Of a stretch of 6,270 nucleotides of DNA, positions 1 through 5,765 are shown piece after piece; the stretch's first letter is position 1, and each line of letters begins with the position of its first letter. The notes beneath the pieces were generated by a model. That model worked only from the letters and a program-made list of their open reading frames with translations. It was not told where the DNA came from and did not search any database. The translations under genes were made by a program, and so were the position numbers. Source of the DNA: Fibrobacteres bacterium CG2_30_45_31 (GTDB lineage: Bacteria > Fibrobacterota > Fibrobacteria > Fibrobacterales > Fibrobacteraceae); assembly GCA_001873075.1 (NCBI GenBank), contig MNYL01000168.1:1-6270 (forward strand), given 5' to 3'.

Positions 1-240
1 GAAGTGAGTCTCACGGGTGAACTCCATGCCATTGGAGGCCTCAATGAAAAAGCACTTGCCGCATTAGACGCAGGCGTTAAGACGCTTTTCCTGCCTCAAG
101 AAAATGCGAAAGATGTCGTTGAACTTCCGAGTCTCGTACAAAAAGGGCTCAAAATACATCTTAAATCACACATTGATGACGTCATTCGGGAGCTTTTCAA
201 GAGTCCTTCTCTTAAGAAGATCAGTTCCGAAAAAACGTAA
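1..240 (+). CDS. lon: Lon protease (endopeptidase La), C-terminal fragment
   Basis: This is the last 79 codons of an ATP-dependent serine protease that degrades misfolded and regulatory proteins in the cytoplasm; the 5' part lies outside the window. The reading frame is open from base 1. The visible residues align with the end of the Lon proteolytic domain: a T-G-E-L segment, then AIGGLNEKALAALDAG, which matches the E. coli PIGGLKEKLLAAHRGG block. The Lys of N-E-K (codon 49-51) corresponds to the catalytic dyad lysine (E. coli K722); the catalytic serine is upstream of the window. The following LFLPQENAKDV and IHLKSHIDDVI segments are also typical of Lon. The protein ends about a dozen residues after the usual end of the domain with a Lys/Ser-rich tail. 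yggS follows after 11 nt, so the two are probably co-transcribed. The internal ATG at position 4 is not a real start. Confidence 0.95.
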   Translation, partial: EVSLTGELHAIGGLNEKALAALDAGVKTLFLPQENAKDVVELPSLVQKGLKIHLKSHIDDVIRELFKSPSLKKISSEKT

Positions 241-251
241 GGAACTTTTAT

Positions 252-965
252 ATGCCTGAACTTTCCTTAGAAGCATTGGAAAAAAGGCGTGATGCTCTGG
301 AAACGAGAATTATGCTCGCTTGCAAGGCGTGCCAACGACCGCGCGAAAGTGTAACGCTTATTTGGGTCAGTAAATTTCACCCCATAACATCGGTAGAAAA
401 AGCGATTCAGCTCGGGGCAAAAGAATTCGGTGAAAACCGAGTGCAAGAAGCCATTGAAAAATTTTCAACTCCACGTTCTGGTATCCATTGCCACATTATT
501 GGTCCCGTACAAGCCAATAAGCTTCGCAAGGCAATCTTAGTTGCGGATTCCATTCATTCCATAGCGTCTCTGGATGCTATTCATAAGTTGGAATCGATCT
601 GTGCGGAAACAGGAAAAATTTTGGATATTCTGATTCAGGTCAACACCTCTGAAGAAGACACCAAAAGCGGAATCACCATGGCAGAAACGGAGTCATTTTT
701 GTTGCGTTTACCCGAAGCTCCTCATTTGCGCTATCGTGGACTGATGACTATTGGTAAAAATACGGGCATTGCCGAAGACTCTAGGGCTGGTTTCCGTTTT
801 CTCCGCGAGATGCGAGACAAAATGCATGCCGTTGGTGGACTTTTTGAAAATTTTTCGGAGCTCTCCATGGGCATGACGGAAGATTTGGAAGTAGCGATTG
901 AAGAAGGTGCTACCCTAATTCGAGTAGGGACTGCATTATTTGGTGAGCGAGCTCTGCTGATCTAG
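252..965 (+). CDS. yggS: YggS/PLPBP-family pyridoxal phosphate homeostasis protein
   Basis: This 237-residue protein matches the YggS/PROSC (PLPBP) family in length and motif order. The family has an alanine-racemase-like TIM-barrel fold, binds pyridoxal 5'-phosphate, has no established enzymatic activity, and keeps the vitamin B6 and amino-acid/keto-acid pools in balance in the cytoplasm. Visible motifs are the PLP lysine K41 in LIWVSKFHP, FGENRVQEA (59-67), IGPVQANK (83-90), VNTSEEDTKSG (130-140), RGLMTIG (162-168), LSMGMTEDLEVAI (204-216) and the phosphate-binding RVGTALFGER (224-233). ATG 252 is chosen because it gives the normal N-terminal helix and has a Shine-Dalgarno match (taagga, 238-243) 8 nt upstream that overlaps the lon stop. 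No key residue is missing. It probably shares a transcript with lon, and the hairpin downstream at 1028-1050 may end that transcript. Confidence 0.95.
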   Translation: MPELSLEALEKRRDALETRIMLACKACQRPRESVTLIWVSKFHPITSVEKAIQLGAKEFGENRVQEAIEKFSTPRSGIHCHIIGPVQANKLRKAILVADSIHSIASLDAIHKLESICAETGKILDILIQVNTSEEDTKSGITMAETESFLLRLPEAPHLRYRGLMTIGKNTGIAEDSRAGFRFLREMRDKMHAVGGLFENFSELSMGMTEDLEVAIEEGATLIRVGTALFGERALLI

Positions 966-969
966 GCAA

Positions 970-981
970 AGAGGCCCCTCT
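970..981. repeat. Short inverted repeat just after yggS
   Basis: AGAGGCCCCTCT is a perfect 5-bp inverted repeat around CC; a real hairpin would be 4 bp with a GCCC loop. It starts 5 nt after the yggS stop and lies in a pyrimidine-rich stretch on the + strand. It has no T-tract, so alone it is not a terminator. It may be incidental, but it is the first of three inverted repeats in this gap. Confidence 0.4.
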
Positions 982-1009
982 CCCTCTCATATTTATTGTA
1001 TCTTTTACA

Positions 1010-1027
1010 GGGAATAATTGTATTCCC
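1010..1027 (+). repeat. Perfect 7-bp hairpin in the yggS-purA gap
   Basis: GGGAATA (1010-1016) and TATTCCC (1021-1027) are exact reverse complements separated by ATTG. The hairpin directly abuts the next one, which starts at 1028, so both could stack in the transcript. There is no T-run after it. It could be a leader-RNA element, an mRNA 5'-end stem-loop or a dyad bound by a protein; the sequence does not decide which. Confidence 0.55.
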
Positions 1028-1059
1028 AAGGAGGAGCCTTGCTTCTCCTTTTGGTTTTT
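1028..1059 (+). terminator. Intrinsic terminator or purA attenuator
   Basis: AAGGAGGAGC (1028-1037) pairs with GCTTCTCCTT (1041-1050) over 10 bp with a single G-U wobble, closing a 3-nt CTT loop. It is followed by TTGGTTTTT (1051-1059). Stem, loop and T-rich tail fit a factor-independent terminator on the + strand. It is well placed to end the lon-yggS transcript. Only 16 nt separate the tail from the purA start codon, which leaves no room for a purA promoter downstream. Either purA is transcribed by read-through or its promoter is upstream and this hairpin sits in the purA leader as an attenuator. Confidence 0.65.
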
Positions 1060-1066
1060 ACTAATC

Positions 1067-1073
1067 GAAGGAA
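1067..1073 (+). promoter_or_regulatory. purA ribosome binding site, closely spaced
   Basis: GAAGGAA matches the anti-Shine-Dalgarno sequence, but only 3 nt separate the AAGGA core (1068-1072) from ATG 1076, which is tighter than usual. It supports the 1076 start, which also fits the family N-terminus. A stronger match, AAGGAGG at 1028-1034, is too far upstream and lies in the hairpin stem. Confidence 0.6.
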
Positions 1074-1075
1074 TT

Positions 1076-2359
1076 ATGCCAAATCGAGTTGTTATTGGAT
1101 CGCAATGGGGCGACGAAGGCAAAGCCAAGGTCGTGGACTTTCTCACTCTAGACGCAGACGTTATTGTTCGTTTTCAGGGGGGCGCCAATGCGGGTCACAC
1201 TGTAAAAGTTGAAGACAAGGAATTTGTATTCCATTTGATCCCTTCGGGAATTATGCATGAAGACAAACTCTGCGTTATTGGAAACGGAGTTGTTTTAGAT
1301 CCAGTGCAGACTTTACGCGAAATTGAGGATCTTCATACCAAGGGAATTTACCCGGAAGGCCGTTTAATTATTGCAAATAATGCGCATGTAGTACTTCCGT
1401 ATCATTCTACCCTTGATAAACTTAAAGAACTCAAGGCTGGAAAGGCTGCCATTGGAACTACTGGCCGAGGCATTGGCCCTTGCTATAGCGATAAAGTCAA
1501 TCGTATTGGCGTTCGTGTGGGGGATCTTCTCGATGAGAAGGAACTTCGCCCACGTGTCGAAGTGATGGCTGCTGTTCACAATGAAGAATTTACGTCCCTT
1601 TACAATGCGGAACCGATTGATCCTGAAGTGGTCATTAAAGAGTATCTCGAACTAGGACAGAAAATAGCTCCGTATGTGAAGGATGTTTGTGAGTTCCTCT
1701 ATGGGCAGTTGAAGTCTGGAAAACGCCTTATTTTTGAAGGGGCGCAAGGGACTATCCTTGATGTGGATCAAGGAACATATCCGTTTGTGACTTCGAGCAA
1801 TACCGTTGCGGGTTACGCAAGTTGCGGCGCCGGCGTGGGGCCTACTGCCATAGACCAAGTGGTGGGTGTTGTTAAAGCTTACACGACTCGTGTTGGCAAT
1901 GGTCCTTTCCCAACGGAATTATTGGACGATGTTGGTGACAAACTTCGCAAAATCGGTAACGAATATGGGGCCACTACGGGGCGTAATCGCCGTTGCGGAT
2001 GGTTTGATGCTCCTGTGGTTCGGAAGGCTACCATTGTGAATGGACTTACTCATCTCGCCATTACAAAGCTGGATGTTCTGGATACATTTAAGGAAATTCA
2101 GATTTGTACTCATTATGTTTGTGATGGGGAAAAATTGAATTTGATTCCGAATCAGCTTTCGAAAGTCGGTCGTTGCACCCCAGTGTACGAAACACTTCCG
2201 GGTTGGAATTCGGATACGACCTGTTGTAAGTCTTGGGAAGAACTTCCTTTGAATGCGAAGAAGTACTTACAAAGACTTTCGGAATTAGTGGATGTGAAAA
2301 TTGGCATGATTTCAATAGGCGCTCGTCGCGATCAGAGCATAATTATCGATATGAAGTGA
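1076..2359 (+). CDS. purA: Adenylosuccinate synthetase (PurA)
   Basis: PurA catalyses the GTP-dependent joining of IMP and aspartate to adenylosuccinate, the committed step from IMP to AMP, in the cytoplasm. The 427-residue length is normal for bacteria. Catalytic residues D13 (in WGDEG) and H41 (in GGANAGHTV) fall at the E. coli positions. Other visible blocks are IGTTGRGIGP (126-135), R143 for IMP binding across the dimer, EGAQGTILDVDQGTYPFVTSS (221-241), the aspartate-loop GATTGR (298-303) with R303 and R305, THLAITKLDVLD (325-336) and YETLPGW (371-377). Three motifs depart from the usual consensus: GDEGKAK instead of GDEGKGK (A17), GRNRRCGW instead of GRPRRCGW (N304), and SIGARRDQ near the C-terminus where SxGPxR is common. 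No catalytic residue is lost, so activity is expected. It leads a compact gene run; the next start codon is 7 nt after the stop. Confidence 0.97.
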   Translation: MPNRVVIGSQWGDEGKAKVVDFLTLDADVIVRFQGGANAGHTVKVEDKEFVFHLIPSGIMHEDKLCVIGNGVVLDPVQTLREIEDLHTKGIYPEGRLIIANNAHVVLPYHSTLDKLKELKAGKAAIGTTGRGIGPCYSDKVNRIGVRVGDLLDEKELRPRVEVMAAVHNEEFTSLYNAEPIDPEVVIKEYLELGQKIAPYVKDVCEFLYGQLKSGKRLIFEGAQGTILDVDQGTYPFVTSSNTVAGYASCGAGVGPTAIDQVVGVVKAYTTRVGNGPFPTELLDDVGDKLRKIGNEYGATTGRNRRCGWFDAPVVRKATIVNGLTHLAITKLDVLDTFKEIQICTHYVCDGEKLNLIPNQLSKVGRCTPVYETLPGWNSDTTCCKSWEELPLNAKKYLQRLSELVDVKIGMISIGARRDQSIIIDMK

Positions 2360-2366
2360 GGCAAGT

Positions 2367-3080
2367 ATGGTAGATAAGGCCATTGTAGAATTGTTGAAAG
2401 GTGTGGATCTTTTCTCAGAATTGAAAGAAGAACAACTAGAACAGTTGGCTACCTTGGTCATTGCCAATGACTTTGCCCGCGACGAAACGATTATCCTTGA
2501 AAAAGATGAGTCTACGCAGGCTTTGTTTTTGATTGCCTCTGGCGAAGTGAAGGTCTTTATGACCGGCGTTGATGGGCGAGAAACCATTCTTGCTTTATTG
2601 GAACGCGGCGATTTTTTCGGAGAAATGTCTTTGATTGATGGGGAGCCTCGCTCTGCCACTGTTAAAGCCGTGACCTCCGCGAAGTTGCTGATTATTCGCA
2701 GAGAACATTTTTTGGATTTACTCAAATCAACGCCAGAGCTTTGCATGGGACTTTTAGTGGAAATGTCGAAACGTCTTCGTAAGTCGAATCGTCAGATAGG
2801 GTCCCTTTCCACCATGTCTGTGTATGGCCGTGTGGCGGGCACTTTACTGAGCTTGGTGGAAGAACGTGGAGTTCGTATTCATGGAACCGACGGACGTATG
2901 GTGACGGTGATTCGGAATCGGCCCACGCAACAACAGCTTGCGGAAATGTCCGGAACTACTCGGGAAACTGTGAGTCGAGTTTTTTCTTCATTGGTTAAGA
3001 AACATTCAATTTCTGTGATGGGTAAGGACCTCGTTATTCTCGAGGAAAGCTTACTTCGGGATCAGGATTTGAAGGAGTAG
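2367..3080 (+). CDS. CRP/FNR-family transcriptional regulator with cNMP-binding domain
   Basis: A 237-residue protein with the CRP layout. The N-terminal cyclic-nucleotide-binding beta-barrel (about 14-120) contains a phosphate-binding-cassette-like FGEMSLIDGEPRSATV (84-99), where E86, R95 and S96 match the residues CRP uses to hold the cyclic phosphate. A dimerisation helix (about 123-145) follows, then a winged helix-turn-helix (about 150-226). The recognition helix reads RETVSR (199-204), close to E. coli CRP RETVGR, so a TGTGA-type half-site is predicted. No cysteine cluster is present (only C126), so an FNR-type iron-sulfur sensor is unlikely. ATG 2367 has GAGG (2358-2361) 5 nt upstream, overlapping the purA stop. 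Placement directly after purA and 1 nt before the PASTA gene implies co-expression. The ligand is not proven: cAMP is the first guess, but c-di-GMP or ligand-free relatives exist. Whether it is orthologous to crp cannot be told here. Confidence 0.9.
   Translation: MVDKAIVELLKGVDLFSELKEEQLEQLATLVIANDFARDETIILEKDESTQALFLIASGEVKVFMTGVDGRETILALLERGDFFGEMSLIDGEPRSATVKAVTSAKLLIIRREHFLDLLKSTPELCMGLLVEMSKRLRKSNRQIGSLSTMSVYGRVAGTLLSLVEERGVRIHGTDGRMVTVIRNRPTQQQLAEMSGTTRETVSRVFSSLVKKHSISVMGKDLVILEESLLRDQDLKE
3072..3077 (+). promoter_or_regulatory. Strong ribosome binding site for the PASTA gene
   Basis: AAGGAG lies inside the last codons of the regulator gene, 4 nt before ATG 3082. It fixes the start and suggests translation is efficient and coupled to the upstream gene, whose TAG stop ends 1 nt before the ATG. 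Confidence 0.75.
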
Positions 3081-3081
3081 T

Positions 3082-3840
3082 ATGCCTTTTAAAGAATTTG
3101 TATTGAACCAACTTCGGAATAAACCCATCTATTATGCGCTTTTGTTGTTTGTGGGTGGTTTATTAATTCTTGCTATTTTCCTTGATTTTTTGGTTATGCC
3201 GTTGATTGCTGGCTCTTTTGCAAGTCGTGCAGAGGTCCCTGTTGTCGAAGGGCTTTCAGCTGCAGAAGCAGAAAAAAAATTGGATGAAGCAGGCTTCCGT
3301 TTTCAGTGGACTACCGATGGACGTTATAGTGCGACAATCCCTGCTGGGAAGGTTGTAATACAAATTCCTGTGGCTGGTCGTGAAGCAAAATTAGGACGTA
3401 CGGTTTTGCTAACCCTTTCGCAAGGTCTTCGTGAAATTGTTGTCCCGGATCTTCGAGGCAAAAGTTTGCATCAGGCGGAAATTTCTTTGATGCGTGCGGG
3501 TTTAATACAAGGCAAATTAATTCAGGGGGCTCACGGGAGTATTCCTCGTGGCGTGGTGATTCGTACGGAGCCTGCGGCTGGTAGGTCGGTGCGCATTGGA
3601 GATTCTGTCCGCGTGGTGATTTCCTCTGGGGCGAGTGCAGGCAAAGTAATGCTACCTTCCTTTACCAAGCAATCTGTGGAAGATGCCATTCAAAAATTAG
3701 AATCTTTGGGATTCGTCGTAGGGGATGTACGTCGAGAGGCTATTCCTGAGGGTATCCCAGGGACTGTCGCTACGCAATCTCCCGAGGCGGGTGAATATTT
3801 GTCTTCAGGTTCAAAAATAGACTTGGTTGTTGTCGATTGA
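3082..3840 (+). CDS. Membrane-anchored triple-PASTA protein without a kinase domain
   Basis: A 252-residue protein with a short cytoplasmic N-terminus (1-15, containing K4, R12 and K14), one hydrophobic membrane segment (about 16-45) and an extracytoplasmic part made of three PASTA-like repeats: about 51-115, 117-183 and 186-252. Each repeat has the expected form: a V-P or L-P strand start, a helix with A-x-x-x-L-x-x-x-G (AEKKLDEAGF, AEISLMRAGL, AIQKLESLGF), a P-x-G before a V-x-x-Q/T-x-P-x-x-G strand, and a closing hydrophobic strand. PASTA domains are best known from Ser/Thr kinases and penicillin-binding proteins, where they contact muropeptides or lipid II. No kinase or transpeptidase domain is present here, so a sensing, scaffolding or cell-wall-binding role in the periplasm is inferred. 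The adjacent downstream genes also encode envelope proteins. The exact function is unknown. Confidence 0.85.
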   Translation: MPFKEFVLNQLRNKPIYYALLLFVGGLLILAIFLDFLVMPLIAGSFASRAEVPVVEGLSAAEAEKKLDEAGFRFQWTTDGRYSATIPAGKVVIQIPVAGREAKLGRTVLLTLSQGLREIVVPDLRGKSLHQAEISLMRAGLIQGKLIQGAHGSIPRGVVIRTEPAAGRSVRIGDSVRVVISSGASAGKVMLPSFTKQSVEDAIQKLESLGFVVGDVRREAIPEGIPGTVATQSPEAGEYLSSGSKIDLVVVD

Positions 3841-3842
3841 GG
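3839..3842 (+). promoter_or_regulatory. Ribosome binding site that sets the TPR lipoprotein start
   Basis: GAGG (3839-3842, within TGAGG) overlaps the stop codon of the PASTA gene and lies 6 nt before ATG 3849. The alternative in-frame TTG at 3837 has no purine-rich site upstream, so ATG 3849 is favoured. Confidence 0.65.
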
Positions 3843-3848
3843 CTCTAT

Positions 3849-5765
3849 ATGCAATTACGAGTCTCTCTGTTAGCGTCCTTTCTTTGCTGTGCTCTGTTCT
3901 TTGTCGCATGTAGTGGCAATAGTAATACCAAAGGAACTTTGGTAGATGGACAACCATCTTCGCCTCCTTATCAGGATGGACTGGATTCGGCTCGCTTAGC
4001 AAATTTGGAAGTGGCACACGAATCTTTTCTACGGGCCTTGCAGTTAGAAGCGAAGGGGGAGTCGGCCCTTGCAGAATTATTCATGAGACATGCATGGGAA
4101 GCGGATCGGAATAATCGGTTTCTCGCTTTCTCTCTTGTTGAATTCATGGAGGCTCGTGGAGCGTCTACGGAAGCTTTGAAATTGGCTGACACAGCAAAGA
4201 CTTTGCCAGGAAAACAAACAAGCTCTCAATATGCATTGCTTGCTCGACTTTATAGCCAAAACGTGAACTTGGATTCTTCAAAGTTCTACTACAAGAAATC
4301 AGTAGAAGCGAGTGATCAGAATTTGCGCGCCGCCTACGAATATGCCCTTCTCTTGGAAGTCATTCGCGATTATGATGAATTGATGCGTATTTATGGGATT
4401 ATGCTTCCTCAGATTAATTTCCCGAGATCTATGGTGGATCGGCAACTTTTGCTTTTGGAGAAAGCGGGAAAAGATTCTATGGCGATTGATCTATTGACTT
4501 CGGCATACGATGCGATTCAAGATCCAGAGTATCGGGTATCGCGTACGAAATTGCTTATTAAGCAGGGCCGTTATGAAGAGTCTCTAAGCAGCGTTCACGA
4601 AATGTTTGCCGAGAATCCGAACGATTCCATGGCTCTTAAATTTCAAACGGCTGCTTTGGTACAAATGAAAAAGATTCCTGAGGCGTTAGATAGTCTGAAA
4701 TCTTTTTATCGGCGGGCGCCAAAAACAACTTTTGTTTTGCATGATATAGCTTTGATGGAAAGTGATTTATTGAAAAAAGATAGTGCTAAAGTACATTGGA
4801 ATTTGTTGAAGAATGATCCTGAATATGGGGCGGTTGCAAATTATTGGTTGAGTGTTTATGCCGTAGAAGAGGGTGATTCCGTGACTTCAGTCAAAGCAAT
4901 GGAAAAAGCGTATGCACTTGCTCCAGATGAGTATGGCCCTGCCCTTGTTTGGCGTTATGGCTTGACAGGACGCTACGCAAAGGCTTACCCCATTTTAGAT
5001 TCTTTGCTGAATGTTCGTGCGCGTGTGGACTCTATTGCAAAATTGAATTTGCAAAAAAATAATGCGGACTTTGACGGAATAAAAAAAATCCAACGGATCG
5101 CTCTCCGACAACATGCCGATTTTCAAGCACTTTATGGAAATATTTTGTTGTTTAATGCAGAAGCTTTGGGTCTCAAGGCTTACGATTCTTTGCGCGCCGA
5201 TTCTATTCAGCGGATTCGAGTCCAAGCGAATGAACATTTCAGGATTGCATTGGATATGGGTGTTCAAGATCCCGAAATGCTTTTTAGCATGGGGGCCAAT
5301 TTGCTCGCCTTGAATAAAGTGGATGAGGCGATTGCAATCTTTAAACAACTATTTCAAAAGAAGCCTCGTCAAGCGATGGCCCTCAATCATTTAGGTTATT
5401 CTTTGGTGGATCTTAACCGCAATGAAAAAGAGGTAAAATGGGCAGCCTCTTTAATTGATTCTGCTTTGGCGATGGACCCCCATAATGTGGCATTCCTGGA
5501 TTCGAAAGGGTGGGCTTTATACCGTTTGGGTGACTATGAAAAAGCGCTCCAAGTAATGAATGTTGTTGAGGCGCACGCTGCTGAAATTGAAGGCATGACA
5601 ACCAAAGATCCTACTTTGTATGAACATTTGGCGGCTATTTGCGATGCTTTGAATTTGAACGATCGGGCTCTTGGATACTACAAAAAAATATTGGTTATGG
5701 TTCCAAATCATCCTCAAGCGAAAGCGCGTATTAAAGCGTTGACGTCTTCTCCCCCGGCCCATTAA
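3849..5765 (+). CDS. TPR-repeat lipoprotein
   Basis: A 638-residue secreted protein built mainly of tetratricopeptide helical hairpins, a fold used for protein-protein binding. The N-terminus has R4, a hydrophobic stretch (5-20) and FVAC at 18-21, so C21 is the likely lipidated cysteine. The -3 Phe is not the preferred Leu/Val/Ile, so the lipobox is imperfect. A Ser/Gly/Pro-rich linker (about 22-45) leads into degenerate TPRs from about 52 to 380. Clear repeats sit near the C-terminus: EMLFSMGANLLALNKVDEA (476-494), ALNHLGYSLVDL (511-522), FLDSKGWALYRLGDYEKAL (549-567) and LYEHLAAICDALNLNDRALGYY (590-611). The LGYSL...DSxGWxxYRxGxYxxA pattern is typical of TPR lipoproteins found beside lolB-type genes in other bacteria. 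The start at 3849 is chosen over TTG 3837 because it has the ribosome site and gives a normal signal peptide. A scaffolding role at the outer membrane is inferred; its partners are unknown. Confidence 0.85.
   Translation: MQLRVSLLASFLCCALFFVACSGNSNTKGTLVDGQPSSPPYQDGLDSARLANLEVAHESFLRALQLEAKGESALAELFMRHAWEADRNNRFLAFSLVEFMEARGASTEALKLADTAKTLPGKQTSSQYALLARLYSQNVNLDSSKFYYKKSVEASDQNLRAAYEYALLLEVIRDYDELMRIYGIMLPQINFPRSMVDRQLLLLEKAGKDSMAIDLLTSAYDAIQDPEYRVSRTKLLIKQGRYEESLSSVHEMFAENPNDSMALKFQTAALVQMKKIPEALDSLKSFYRRAPKTTFVLHDIALMESDLLKKDSAKVHWNLLKNDPEYGAVANYWLSVYAVEEGDSVTSVKAMEKAYALAPDEYGPALVWRYGLTGRYAKAYPILDSLLNVRARVDSIAKLNLQKNNADFDGIKKIQRIALRQHADFQALYGNILLFNAEALGLKAYDSLRADSIQRIRVQANEHFRIALDMGVQDPEMLFSMGANLLALNKVDEAIAIFKQLFQKKPRQAMALNHLGYSLVDLNRNEKEVKWAASLIDSALAMDPHNVAFLDSKGWALYRLGDYEKALQVMNVVEAHAAEIEGMTTKDPTLYEHLAAICDALNLNDRALGYYKKILVMVPNHPQAKARIKALTSSPPAH

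Noticed and set aside
218..231. CTTCT/AGAAG-like inverted repeat near the end of lon as a lon terminator.
   Set aside because: It is a weak 5-bp stem inside the coding sequence with no T-tract after it, and yggS follows within 11 nt.
990..1024. Possible purA promoter: TTGTAT (996-1001), TTTACA (1004-1009), TATCTTTT (999-1006, similar to the Bacteroidota -7 motif TAnnTTTG), or TTGTAT (1018-1023).
   Set aside because: No pair of these boxes has both good matches and correct spacing, so I do not call a promoter, although an upstream start in this region is plausible.
966..1075. A known purine or PreQ1-type riboswitch in the purA leader.
   Set aside because: The three hairpins are simple and sequential, with no multi-branch junction and no conserved riboswitch core that I recognise.
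1018..1212. A 64-codon frame overlapping the terminator and the start of purA, with a strong AAGGAGG and a TTG at 1039 in the same frame.
   Set aside because: The Shine-Dalgarno core is only 4 nt from the TTG, it sits in a hairpin stem, and the product is an Arg/Ser-rich out-of-frame reading of purA with no recognisable family. It is most likely a shadow.
2312..2746. A 144-codon open frame on the - strand opposite the end of purA and the start of the regulator gene.
   Set aside because: It lies antisense to two well-supported genes, has no recognisable domain and no clear ribosome site, and looks like a codon-bias shadow.
3272..3279. A8 tracts inside coding regions (3272-3279, 5081-5088, 6069-6076) as possible programmed slippage sites.
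   Set aside because: Each reading frame continues intact through the tract, and no alternative frame or stop close by gives a sensible second product. They are ordinary Lys-rich codons.
4995..5348. A 117-codon open frame on the - strand within the TPR gene.
   Set aside because: The sense strand encodes a continuous lipoprotein with TPRs; the antisense product shows no family motif.
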